Under the pieces are notes generated by a model that was given only the letters and a program-made list of their open reading frames with translations, was not told where the DNA came from and made no database searches. A program made the position numbers and the translations under genes. Shown piece after piece: positions 11,552 to 23,900 of a stretch of DNA of 64,000 bases (positions are counted from its first letter, which is position 1; each line of letters begins with the position of its first letter). The DNA comes from Xanthoparmelia taractica (Eukaryota > Ascomycota > Lecanoromycetes > Lecanorales > Parmeliaceae). The stretch lies in contig JANQBS010000123.1 in the NCBI GenBank assembly GCA_033085395.1, positions 1-64,000 of the forward strand, written 5' to 3'.

Positions 11552-14500
11552 AGTTAAAAGAAAATAAATTTAAGAGAAACGTTATCGATTTATTTAGTAT
11601 TTATAATAATCTTAACTTCGTTATTAAGTATAAGTATATAAAAAAATTTATTCTTATAATCTAATAGCTAATTTTTAACGACTCGATTCTAATACTTCTT
11701 CTAGATATAGCTTCGAAGTATAATTTAATAATATTTAATTTATTTGATAAAATAAAGATATAATATATCGAATAAGAATTCGATATATATCTCGTAAGAG
11801 ATAATATCGCGTTCTTTAATCGATTAAATATTTCGTAAAATATTAATAGCTCGAACGAATTTCGATTAATACTTTTATAAGAGATCGCTCTCTTTAAGCA
11901 TTACGCTAACTTTACGCTAAATAATAGCGCCAAGACGCTTAAATTTATTATTTATTTAAGAATTATCGAAGATAATTTTTTCTTAAATAATATCTTTAGA
12001 TATATAAAAGACTTTTATCTTATAATTATCGAATTCTATTTCGCAAATCGCAAATTCGCAATCGAATCGTAGATATATATATTAATAGTTATCGTATTTT
12101 ATATTATTAAGAAATATCTTAAAGATTATAAAAATTATTTTATTAAATTTATTTAATAAGAAATAGATAATAAAGCGTTAAGTTTTATCGTAAAAAAAGA
12201 TTATTATAAATCGATAATCGTTATATAAGAACTCGAAGAAGCTCTAAAGATTATTATAGATTAAGTTATTTTCGTATTTATTAGATTTAATATATCGTTT
12301 ATACGATATCTATTTTATATTAATTATAAAGTATAACTCGTAGATATCGCTCGATAATAAGATCGAAAGATTTATCTTAATATATATCTTAGCGAGTTTC
12401 TTAAGGTTTTAAATACTTAAATAATTATAATATAAATATTATATTTATAATGCTTCGAAATTAATATTCGCTTCGAATAGTATTTTTAAAAACGTTAAGC
12501 TAGATTTAATTAAGAATTTATTATAAATAAAAATATTTTTATTAATAATCGTTAATATTAAAAGTATTTCTTCTTAAGTATTTAAGGCGTAGAGATAATT
12601 TTTTATATATTTAAAGAAGATTTACTCGCTATTAATAGAGAGATCGCCCGAAACGAAAGAGAGAAAATAATCTTATTCTTTTAATTAGTTCTTAAAGATA
12701 AGATTATAACTATCGCTCGATATTAATTATATATCTCGAAGGATTTATATATATTTAACGCTATTAATCTTATATTTTAAATTAATATTATCGAAGTTAA
12801 TAATTATTAATTTATTAATAAGTTTATATATCGAGCGAGATAATTTAAAGGGCTCGAAAGTAATAAATATAGAGAAATTATAAGTTAGATATTAAGTATA
12901 AGCGCAGTCACGAATCTAGAGTAAAGATATAATCGATATCGTGAAAAGAGTAATAACTTACACTCTATCGAAAGATATAGATATTATAAATTTATAATAT
13001 TTATTAAATAGAATTTTAAAGTTAACGATAAGATTATAAGCGCTTAAAATATACGTGACGAAATAGTAAGTAATCTTTAATTAAGTAATCGCTATAGCGA
13101 CTTTAGCGCTAAAAAATTAATTCTTATTCTTATTCTTATTTTTATTCTCTTTAAGCTTATTATTATTATCTTTTTAATTATTATAATTATTATAATTATC
13201 GCGATTATCGCGATTATTACGATTATTATAATTATCTTTTTTATTTTAATTATTATCTTCGTATAAGCGCTTGTAATTATATTTAGCGTTAAAGTAAAAA
13301 TCTTTCTTATAAACGATATAATACTTAATAATATAAATAAACGTATAAGAGTTATTTAAAATAATATTACTTTAAATTTTATATTTTATAATATTAACTT
13401 CGAGAAAGATAAGTGTAATAATATTTTAATTTATATAATTAAGAATATTAATAGCGATAGTCGATAGCGTATATATTTATAAATTTTAGATAAAATTTAT
13501 AAGATTAATTACTATATTAAGAAAGCGAGTAATTACGTAGTTTAATATATACTTAATCTTACTCTTTTTATTATAGACGTTATAATTTTAATTATAATAC
13601 TTATAATATAAGTTATATTAAGAATCTAATTCTTTATAAAAATAATATATTTTTTGATTTTTATCGATAATAAAGAGATTTTTATTGAGTTAATTTTTAA
13701 ATTCTCGTAAAGTATTAATAAATTAATCGATATACGCTTAAGAGCTATTTTCGTAGACTAATAAAGTAAAAGCTTTTAGCTTTCGAATTATGAAATTAAA
13801 AATATCAAAATTATAAAATTTATATTTTTTTAGCTCTTTTTAGGCGAGAGTAATATTAAAAATGTCTTCGATTTTATTACGAGAATTATCTTTATAACGA
13901 GTTTTTATTATAATATAAATTTTTTGATACGCTCTATTTTAGATCGTAATAGACACTTTATTAATAATATTAATTAATTAATTAAATTTATCTTCGATAT
14001 AATATTAAAGATCTAATATCTTTAAAAAGTCTTATATTTATCGCTTTTATCTTTAATAATTAAAAGTGCTCTTAAGTATCTTAATCTTATCGAATACGTT
14101 TAGATTAATTAAAAGTTTAATTTCTTTAATTCTAATACTTAGACTTTAAAGCTTAATAAAGAAGTAAATAAAATAGATAATGTTAATAATATAGAGCGTG
14201 TTAGAAAATAAAATAGCTCTTCTTTCTTAAAGATAGACTTTGGCGATAACTTAAAGATTATCTACTTAAAAATAAAAATCGAATCAACGCGTGCGATCGA
14301 GAAATAGTCATCGTCGCTATCGAAGAGATTTAAAATAATTATAAGAATTTATAGCATATACGAGAAGTCTCGCTAAACTCTAAGATTAATTTAATATAAT
14401 TTAAATTATTATCGATAAAATTCTTTTATACGATAATTTAAGAAATATATCTAAATAAAGTTTTTTTTTTAAGAACTTAGAAAAAAAAGAAAAAAAGTTA

Positions 14501-15442
14501 ATATATAAGCGATATTTTTTCGAGAAGACGTCTATCTTTATAAATAAATGCGAGTTTAAATATACTTTACTTCTCGAATTATCTTTATAATTAATTAACT
14601 TTTTTAATTAAAAATCTTATCTTATACGCTTATAAATATTAATTATTATATTAATCTTCTTATAAGATCGTTTTCTTACGATCTATTCTCTTTCTATTAT
14701 TATAAAAAACTTTCTTTTCTCGCGTATTAATATTTAAAATATATAAAATAAAGATTAATTTCCCTTTTAACTAGTAATTAAACTTATCTTTAACTTATTT
14801 TTAACTCTTATTACGAATATTTCGCACTTAAAATATTAAAACTTAATTATTTATTATTAGATTTTAATATTATAAGATAAGTAATAACGATATATCGTCT
14901 CTCGCTTTTAGCGTATTTTATATAAAAAAGCTAATTAAATTTTAAAGATCTTAGCGATTACGTAATAGCGAATATACGATAATTATAATATTTTTCGCTT
15001 AATAGCGATTTGCGACTATTCTCGGCGATACGCTTTATATTATCTTAAATAAGATCGAATACTATTAATATTAATGCGACGAATTAATAATATAAAATTA
15101 AATCGATAGCGTGATATAGTATCTAGTATTCGAATTATTCTTACGAGCGAATCGTAATTATTTTAATTTAGAATAATTATCTTAGAGATAAGAATTATTT
15201 ATAGTAAAAAGATTAACGCGTAGAAGAATAGATAATAGCGTTTAATAACGCTTAAAGAATTCGAAAGAAATATAAGCAATGCTTTAAAATATGTCGTAGT
15301 GTCTTCTATAATCTATATCTTTATTATAATAAAATATCGATACTTAATAAAGCTTTTAAAAATAGTTATAACGATAACACCATAGAAAGAAAGATTATAT
15401 TATACTATAATAGTTAGTCGAGTAAAGCTTAAGCTTATAATT
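11552..15442. other. Right part of copia interior, RIP-degraded
   Basis: AT-rich sequence between the gypsy insertion and the right copia LTR. By position it should hold the gag and protease/integrase end of the minus-strand copia element. I could not read a convincing domain, and every frame is broken by stops. Confidence 0.5.
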
Positions 15443-15585
15443 TATTAAAATATAAAATAAAACACTTAGTTATATTTCTCTAAGTGTGCTATAAAGATAA
15501 GTGCGATCTAACTAGATAAGGTCACGTGACTTGACGTTTGCCAAGCCTTGATATATCACGTAAGCACGCGACTTAACTTTCAACA
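15443..15585 (-). repeat. Right LTR of the copia element
   Basis: 143 bp, starting TATTAAAATATAAAA (RIP-altered TGTCAAAATATGAGG) and ending TTTCAACA, followed by the target duplication CTATT. It is the 5' LTR of the leftward element. Confidence 0.85.
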
Positions 15586-15590
15586 CTATT

Positions 15591-17165
15591 TCTAAAAGCG
15601 TAGTAATTTAGAATTTTTAATTAACTACATATATAAATTTAAGATTTCTTAGCTTAGCTCTATCTTATTCTTTTATATATACTAATATAGAAAATTAATA
15701 TTATACTACTTATATTTCTAAGATAAAGTCTCTTATTGATTATTATAATTCTATTAATTATATAACTACGTTTTTACTAATTAATTTTATAACTTATAAT
15801 GTTAACTATATAGATTTATTTTAATATTAGAGCTCTATTATTTTATAGAGATTTATATCTCTAAACTCGAATATAAGAATCGAATAATTAAGCGAAATAT
15901 CTCGCTTAGTCTCGCTTAGTCTTCTCTATATTTTCTAATATACGTCGTAAGCTAATTAAAATATATATAGAAATTATATAGCGATTTCTTATAATATATT
16001 TACTTAATTAACTTCTTAATTATTTCTTTATTTCGACGTAACGTTACTATATTATATTGCTATATATATTATTATCTATATATATCGCTATTAGCGACTT
16101 AAAATTAGTCGATAAAGTTCTAATAGATATAAGATAAATCTTAGATAAGATTAGACTTAACATCTCGACTAATCTTTTCTATATAGATATTTTAACTACT
16201 ATCTTACTATTAGCGAGCCCCTCTAAGATATTATTAAGACACGCGCGCTCTAAAATTATTTTTTATATAATAGCTATTATAAGAATTTCTTTTCTTTATT
16301 TAAATATATTACTAATATTAAATATCTTATTTTTTAACTTAAATCGTAACTTAATTAAAAAAAAGCTCGTTTAATATATTTTTATAAGTAAGAATAAATA
16401 AACTTCTAGCTTCTTTAAATAGATCTTAAAAATTAAGATCTTTTAATTTTATTATTATTTTATCGCTTTCTACTTTTTATAAACGAGTAAGCGATAATTT
16501 ATCGATTTTATAATTAGATTAAATAAGAATAATTTAAAAAAATTAAAAATAATTATATTTAGTCGATAGATTTAAAAATATTTATATTATTATATATTAG
16601 AATCGTCTTTTAAGAATTATAGATAATACTATTAACTTAATTAATAATAAAATACTCGAGATTTATAAGAAATTAAATTTTAATTTCGCGAAATTAGCGT
16701 GAATATTTCTCTTCGCTATTATTCTTAAAAGAATATTTTTTTTTTAAAATAAACTATTTTCGCTTTAATTAGAATATTTATTAAAAACGAAATAATAAAT
16801 AAAATCGCTATCGCTTCGACGAGAGTTATAAAAAAATATTAAATTATATAATATATTATTATATACTCGTAACTTAGCTAACTTATATTTTAATTCTAAA
16901 TAATAATTTTTTACTTTAATATTCTTAAAATATTTCTTTAAAATAAATTCTTAAAAATTAATATTAAAGTTTTATCGCTTTAAAATATATTTATTTTAAT
17001 TTAACGAAAAAATTAATATTATAGCGACGATAGATTTCTTTCTTTAAAAAATAGAGAAATTAAAACTATAAGAGATTAATTTATTAGCGCTTAATAAGCG
17101 ATCTAATTAATATAAGAGACGTATAATTAATATAATAATAATTTATATATTAAATACTAAATTAT
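15591..17165. other. AT-rich RIP-degraded DNA up to the isochore boundary
   Basis: Continuation of the old sequence interrupted by copia, with no open frame. At about 17,165 base composition changes abruptly to normal genic DNA within a few tens of bases, around a GAAAACCCTAGGG stretch. Confidence 0.6.
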
Positions 17166-17998
17166 AGTAGAACTAATTTCTAAGAAATACGAAAACCCTA
17201 GGGTATGCGAAGACGATATATAATCGCTAAGGCCCCGCTAAGGCCTTAGACCATAGACCCTGTATTGGACCCTAAACCCATAAGTAGTCGGCGCTAATAC
17301 TCATGCAGCGCTAGGCCTGACACACCATCACAGCCATGAACAATCTAGGAACAGTCTCAGCGATCAAGGCCGGCTGGACGAAGGGGTATTGGTAAGACAG
17401 AAGGTGCTGGGAAAGAGACGAAAAACCGTCGTCTTCTCTAAAGAAGATGGGTCTTCAGGCAAAAGATCATAGGGGCGTTACGGCACTGATGAAATGCTGC
17501 ATGGCAGGCCACCTGTCGAGTTTATAAATTTTAGTAGATTCAGGTGCAGATGCTTCCATTATAAATTTGATATTTGATTATACAGCAGCCCATTGACTCT
17601 TCACATTCAACGACAACAGTATCAATATGACGGCTTGTCTACTCTCGAGGGCTGGTGCTGATTACAAGGCAGCTAACACGAAAGTTCTCAATGCTTCCCT
17701 TCGCTTCAAAATGCCCAGCCACTGTTACACGTACAGGACGACAGAAGAGTTAGCCGGCAACAGAAGCCGGTTGTATTATTGAAGCATCGGCCTTAGCTAA
17801 AAGTATCAGATGTCGAATGCGAAACGAAAAAGCCAAGGATGTACGCTTTTTGCCATATTGCACCCTCGAAGTTGAAACTTTCGGATGAATAATACTCTTT
17901 GCTGCAAGCCTGCAGAGGGGACAAAGGTAGTGACGCCAATTCTGAAATTACTCTGCAGAATCACTCCAATTCTGTTCGTCTCCGGTCACCAATCCCGA
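17166..17998. other. Non-coding stretch downstream of the methyltransferase
   Basis: Normal base composition, but no frame I recognise. The open frame from 17885 on the plus strand runs into the antisense of the methyltransferase and is not credible. It probably holds the 3' flank of that gene and decayed sequence at the edge of the transposon block. Confidence 0.4.
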
Positions 17999-19191
17999 TT
18001 ACGCCTTCGAGTCGGACGTCTCTTTCGAGTCTTTTTCTTGGCCAAATTTCTTCATGACATATGCGAAGTACTCGAAAACGCCTCTTTCCCGATCAGGAAG
18101 TGTTTCAACAGTCAGGTCCCAATCGTCTCGAGCAAGTAGTGGCTTCATGAAATGTGGTTGTCGAGAACTAATGTACAGGAAAGTCCCTCCTGGCACCAAT
18201 ACGCGCACTACTTCTCGGAGATATCGGTCAATGTTTTCCCGGACGTCGTCCGGTGGATCCCACACGGAACCATGGAACCTATAGGTTTGATAAAGGTCAG
18301 CATCAGCCAATCAATGGTAGGGTGTTGAGCTCCTAGCAAAATAGAAAGGTCGTTTGGGCTATGACCTCCGGCATGCACAGAATGTCGTCAAACGAAGGCC
18401 AACTTGGGGCTTGAGTCTTTCAAAAACACCCAAACCTGAGCTTCGAAGCTTAAACCAGCGGCTTCTTTGAGGATTAAACCTGTCAAATACATAGAGATCT
18501 GAGTCGGGAACCTCAGATCGATACCGGTTATATAACCTGACCTGGCTCAACTCGACAGCGAAACTGACGGCTAATTGGGTTTCTTAGACTTTAGATTTAC
18601 GAAGCGCTGGACTCAATTCCCGAAGATCGGTATGAAATAACACTCACATAGAATCCATTGTAGCTTTGTCTATAGCGTAATCAAAGGAATTGTCCAACAA
18701 GCCGTCCATTTGCCGTACATCCATGACTTTCCATACGGTATTAAGGTCTTTATATTTGGCATTCATGGCTGTTATCACAACGTCCGAAAAGTCAATGTTG
18801 GTCTGGTGAGTAAATCCAAGCCTGTGCAGGTCCGAGGTCAGAGTCTATTTCTTGCCTTAGCTTCGATTTCTGATTTGCAGGCTAAGTGAGCAGGAAAAGC
18901 GGCAACGGTACAAATCCTCAAAATGTCGACAAAGGCAATTTCAACGAGGAATCAGTGGCACTGTTCACTGACTTCTCCGCAAGAGATGACCACCGATATC
19001 AGGTTATTACGGGTTGGTACCCGAATCAGACGGTGGAGGACATTCGCATGTGGTCGTGACAAGTGGTCCTTGAAGCATGCTTCCAGCTGTTCCCAATCAC
19101 GGAACCAGTCGTACGCCTCCTCCGCTCCGATCTCCTCATATCTATCATTCCAGTAATCGGCAGTGGCAAGTTCAGCGTTGTCTATAGGCAT
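17999..19191 (-). CDS. Small SAM-dependent methyltransferase (EEF1AKMT4/METTL13-type), possibly damaged
   Basis: The exons I infer are 19191-19021, 18844-18648 and 18278-17999, which join to 215 aa. The protein starts MPIDNAELATADYWNDRYEE, the typical YWxxRY opening of this class-I methyltransferase group. Middle-exon features are TNIDFSDVVI (motif II acidic loop), WKVMDVRQMD and FDYAIDKATMDSM (the D-K-x-T-x-D block). The last exon has WDPPDDV, REVVRVLVPGG and SSRQPHFMKPLL. Family members methylate lysines, for example on elongation factor 1A; the substrate here is unknown. The glycine-rich SAM motif expected between VLH and TLTSDLH is not present: exon 1 ends VLHRLIR. Either a small deletion has broken motif I or my first splice site is wrong. 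The 369-nt last intron is unusually long for this window. Confidence 0.72.
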
Positions 19192-19730
19192 TCTTAGATA
19201 TATATCGAATTGTCAAACGTCTGTGCAAAGCGGTGCGTTGTGTTATAAATTAATAATGTGTGGGGTGACGGATGGTTCATTTAAGCTAAAAGATACCCGG
19301 TATCTTTACCTTAGAAGTATTTTATGACCCTCCATGCCCACGTGGGGGGACAGAAAAGCGCGCACCCCTTTCAGAATCGACGCGGTTTCTACAACACTAT
19401 AACTTCTCAAGGAGCGTGATTGAAAGAATACATTGTATGCGAAAGATGTTCAAACTATTTAGATAAGAATGTCTGTCTGCAAGTTCTTGACACTAAAATG
19501 GGTTATTGATAATATACGGAGTATAGTATAATGGAGTTCTTATCGGGGCGTCGGTTTTTCTATCCCCCACACGTGGTGCCCTCCCAATTATAAAAGTAAT
19601 TAAAGTATGATACTCACCAGACTCCGTACTATGGATCCCAGGAGCCAATTAGCGTTTACGGCCTCACCCGAACCCTACCTTACCCCAGCCCCCTTGGTGC
19701 CCCTTTTTAGAAGTACTTCGTACTTCGTAC
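19192..19730. other. Intergenic region upstream of the methyltransferase
   Basis: No coding frame. It is the only room for the methyltransferase promoter. It contains repeated ACGGAGTA/TACTCCGT-like words and, at its right end (19711-19730), a GTACTTCGTACTTCGTAC run directly next to the pogo element insertion site. Confidence 0.5.
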
Positions 19731-19732
19731 TA

Positions 19733-20349
19733 CAGTAAACCTTGGCTATAACGAATCTGGATGTAACGAATACTTGGTTCTAACGAACACCCCGCATGTA
19801 CGTCACCTTTTTTGTATGTAAATAACGAATATTTCTCCGAAACGAATTCGTTAGGTATTCTCCTACTTTTTTGATGTGTTCGTTATAGAGAATGTCAGCT
19901 AATAGCTCTGAAATTCCTTCCTCCTCAGCCCTGAGGGAGGCATCTTCTTATCCCAGGGCTCCAATCAGTCCTCCAAAGACCAAGAAACGTCGTCGAGCCA
20001 TTACCGAACTCGAACGACGAGATCTACGCATACACAACGCCTCAGGGCCAAATCAGAAGCTTCCCCGAGAGGCTTAGGGTTAGGGTTCAATCATGTCAAA
20101 TGAGGCTCTACAGCTATTGAAGCGGCTGCAATTCTACGAGGAACAGCAGGTCGACGGCGACGAGGTCTTAATTAGTCGTCCAAATAGATATGGGAGAGAC
20201 ATTTGTGCACGGGAGGTCTCTAAGCAGCAGCAGGCTTCAATTTTGACGTATTTTACACAGAAATTTAAGCAAGTCTCTGCGTAACGAATACTTGTTTGTA
20301 ACGAACACTCCGTATGGAAAATCCAATTCGTTATAGCCAAGGTTTACTG
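19733..20349 (+). mobile_element. Internally deleted pogo/Tigger-type DNA transposon
   Basis: A 617-bp element with perfect 24-bp terminal inverted repeats (starting CAGTAAACCTTGGCTATAAC) flanked by TA target duplications at 19731-19732 and 20350-20351. Both are hallmarks of pogo-like Tc1/mariner elements. Subterminal direct repeats (TAACGAATACTT..TAACGAACAC) occur at about 19768 and again at about 20282. Many TAACGAA words lie between, plausible transposase-binding sites. It keeps the two ends of a transposase reading frame but lacks the DDE catalytic core, so it is non-autonomous. It is not RIP-degraded. Confidence 0.85.
19892..20284 (+). pseudogene. Remnant pogo transposase ends
   Basis: The first part (19892-20077) encodes a basic KKRRRAITELERRDLRIHN stretch ending in a stop. 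It resembles the start of the helix-turn-helix (psq/CENP-B-like) region of pogo transposases. The second part (20093-20284) encodes ALQLLKRLQFYEEQQVDGDE..QQASILTYFTQKF, resembling the usual C-terminal tail of such transposases. The DDE domain between them is missing, so this is a deletion derivative. Assignment is by pattern and the inverted repeats, not by a search. Confidence 0.55.
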
Positions 20350-20938
20350 TAGTCTGTACCTTTTAATAGCGATCGAACGGCCCGCACCTCCTGAAATCTT
20401 CCCGGCGTCTACACGTCATTTTCATTGGCTACTATCCATTGGTGCATCATTCTCCATCTAACGCTAGCCCTTAGGCAAACTTTTTGATTTCCGCTAGTTG
20501 TTCCTTTATACTTTCCTCTATCTCCGGATTCCTCCTCTACGAAGTACTGTACCTCTCTAGTGCGAGGTAGATTGATCTACTTGTACATTCCACGGCATTT
20601 TGCGTAGCGTCCTTCACAGAAGTGCTGATGGGCTGCCTTTGCTTCAGCAGAGATAACAAAGGTGGTGTTAACAACACCAAAGTGCATGATGTACAGTGCA
20701 GTGGCTTTTCTCGTCTACACGTATACAACTGAACGAGTTCAGGTTCCGCCTAAGCCTATATCGACTTCATTGAATGGTTCAGGAGATAGACGTCGAGGAT
20801 CAAGCCTTTCCACTCCTGTACCAGCAAACATTGGCAAGATCCCCGAACCAAGAGCCACCTCAGGGCGTGTTCCGACCCCTCGACCAAAATTCCCGATCAA
20901 AAGAGAAGGCTTGAGCCTGTTGGCATCTCCCGTTCTGG

Positions 20939-23900
20939 ATGATGACTTCGGTGAGACATGACTTTGATGTGATCGCCATTCATGGACTCAATGGGCATCC
21001 ACGTGATACTTGGACGTACGGCGAAGCCGAGGGTCAGGTTTTCTGGCTGCAGGACTTCCTTCCAAAAGCATTACCTGGTGCCAGGATCTTCACCTACGGC
21101 TACGACTCAGATCTGTTTTGGAGCTCGTCCATTGGCGACATTGACATCTACGCCAAGGGGTTACTTGATCACTTGGACTTAGAACGACAGCAGGCGCCCG
21201 CGGTATGTACATGATTCCTACTTTGACTAGGTTGTGGATAAACCTAGACCATCTTTTTGTCAGAATATACGGCAGATCTATGAGCACTCATAGAGCATAG
21301 TGCATTCCATAACCTGCTAGCCCAAGTTTTTCGTTGCCTTTTTAGATCACACCTAAACAAAGTTGCGACTCTCTGGATTTAGCAATCCGTCGATTCGATA
21401 TGGACAGAATATCCAATAGAAGGCTAATCATCCACAGCAGAGCTCAAGGCCCATCGTTTTCATATGCCACAGCCTGGGAGGCCTAGTATGCAAGAAGGTT
21501 GCCCACTTGGAGTAATCAGTCCTTTACATGTGTAAAGATTCGCTGACATGTTTTTCAGTCCTTGATCATTGCCAACGAGAAGAAGGACCGCTACCAATCC
21601 ATCCTTGACTCTACCAGAGCCATATTTTTTTTCGGAACACCGCACCAGGGCTCGGATTTTGCCGATACTGCGGGTTACTTCTCGAAGCTCTTTGACTCAG
21701 GGGCAGTTGAGTTAATTGGGGGAAGAGGCAAGCTAGTGCGGAACGACCTCATCAAGGGCTTGAGTCCGAGCTCAAAAACGCTGGAGCAACTCTGTACGGC
21801 GTTCGTGAATCGTGCTCATGCAGTCCGCTGCATAATAAGTTTCTTCGAGCAGAATAAACTCCGCGGTAAAGTTGTAAGTGCTCACTATCGTTGTATGTCT
21901 ACAGCTGTGTGTGACTTTTGAGGGGCTTGAAGAAAATTTACTCCTTCACCATTGTTTTGCAATGGCGTCGGCGTTTAGTTTTCGGCACGCAATCTTATTT
22001 ACGCGTTACTACAGATCGTGTCCAAAAAGTCGGCTACGATTGGTGTTGTGCACGAAAATATTGAGGGTGTAGAGGGAGACCATAAACGGATCTGCCGGAT
22101 CAAGGATGAGACCGAATATTCATTTCGAAGAATCGTCCAGGAATGCCGAAAGTTGGGCAGTGGCATATCTGAAAAGCGTAGACGTAGGTGATCGATAAGC
22201 AATCCTTACCTTGGGTATACACCTTATGCTTTACAGCACTGAATCACGAGGAACAGCAATGCCTGAACTCCCTAGCACTTTCGAGCTTCACGAAGCTTCC
22301 AAGCACTAGAATCACTCCGGCGAAAGACACGTGCGAGTGGATTCTCTCAGTTCAGCAATTCAACACTTGGCGTAATGGTCTTCCTCCTGTGCTATGGATA
22401 TCTGGCGAGCTGGGTTGCGGTAAAACGACATTGATGTCCTTCCTGAGGTACCAAATGCTAGAGAATGGTGCAGTCGTTGACGATACTGGAAACAGTATTG
22501 AATATAAATCAACTATGTGCGGCTTCTTTTGTGATGACAAGAACAAAGATCTTGCAACTGCCACGGTTCTTTTGCAGGGCCTGATATGGGATATCTTCTT
22601 GCAACGTCATGATCTAATACACCATGCGCTCGGTTATTATCTCAAGTATTATCAGTCGTCCTGCGCGTGGTCATATATTCATCTTTGGCAGATTTTTCAG
22701 GCTATCTTGGATGACCCGCACACCAGGGGAGTCTGCGTAATCATCGATGCATTGGACGAGTGCAACAGAAAGGACAGACTTAGCTTGCTTAGAGACTTGG
22801 ACAAATACTTGGAAAGGAAACCCAGACGTCCTAATTGTCCGATCAATTTCGTCTTGTCAAGCAGACCAGCCATGATTGTAAATCTACCGGGACTCAAAGA
22901 AAATTCTTGCCTCAGGCTGGATGAGGACCCGGTCTTACAAAAACATATGGCCACAGATATTCACAGGTTCGTCCTGAACGACTTGCTGTTTGACAATCAG
23001 TTCTCTTCCCGCGATGACCCTGATAGGTCAGTCAAACTTAGGGCGCTAGCCGACATGATTGCCACCAAATCGGATGGTTCTTTCCTATGGGCGTCTCTTG
23101 TTCTTCAAGAATTGCGTGCAAAGACATTCGTCAACACTAGAGAGGTCGAAGACTTTATTTCAAAATGTCCTGCAGACCTCTACAGCGTCTATTACGAATC
23201 CCTTGCGAAGGTTCGCGATCACCGCGAAGTCATTGTGAAGTCACTTCACATTATACTTGCAGCAAGAAGGCCCTTGACAGTAGCAGAGTTCAAAGTTGCC
23301 TTGGCAATCAAGAGTGGGCATCGGACGCTGGAGGCCCTGCAACGGGATATGAAAGAACGTTTAGACAACATCACCCCTTTAATTAGGGATAGACTAGGTA
23401 GTCTCATTCGGATAAGCGATACCACGATTACCTTCCGCCACCAGTCGGTGAAGGACTTCCTTCTGAATGGACTTACTGCGCCGCAAGACCCACCACAACG
23501 AAAACCCTCAGAGCATAGCTCCGACTTGAGTGATGCGTTCTGGATGTCTATGAGTGAGGCTGAAAATACTCTCGCAGGGTGTTGCATCAGCTTCTTGAAC
23601 TTGGGAGACTTCGCTAAGAAGAGAAGCTCCAGGGACGAGGACAGAGAGACTTGGGAAAGTTCCGGTCTTGGAGCAATATGTGTTTCGGGCGATACTACAC
23701 CAGATTCCCCAGGTCCAATCTCTCGTGAGTTTGATCGCGAGTATCAAAAGCCCCAAACTCCGTTTTTCGAGTATGCAGCGTCAAATTGGGGGCTTCACTA
23801 CGCAGCAAGCGAATCTGCTGGTGAAGATTTGGCAAACGCAGCTCTCAAACTTTCGACGGGGACAAACACTCTTGTGAATTGGTCCCGTCAGTTCCGAAGG

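Larger units (their letters stand above)
1657..15585 (-). mobile_element. RIP-degraded Ty1/copia LTR retrotransposon, interrupted by a gypsy insertion
   Basis: Two direct 143-bp LTRs (1657-1799 and 15443-15585) bound the element. They are flanked by the identical 5-bp duplication CTATT (1652-1656 and 15586-15590). A copia-type reverse transcriptase remnant is readable on the minus strand near 3200-3350, so the element points left. The gypsy element at 4353-11546 sits inside it with its own target duplication, leaving about 6.7 kb of copia sequence. All coding capacity has been lost to C-to-T and G-to-A changes. Confidence 0.85.
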
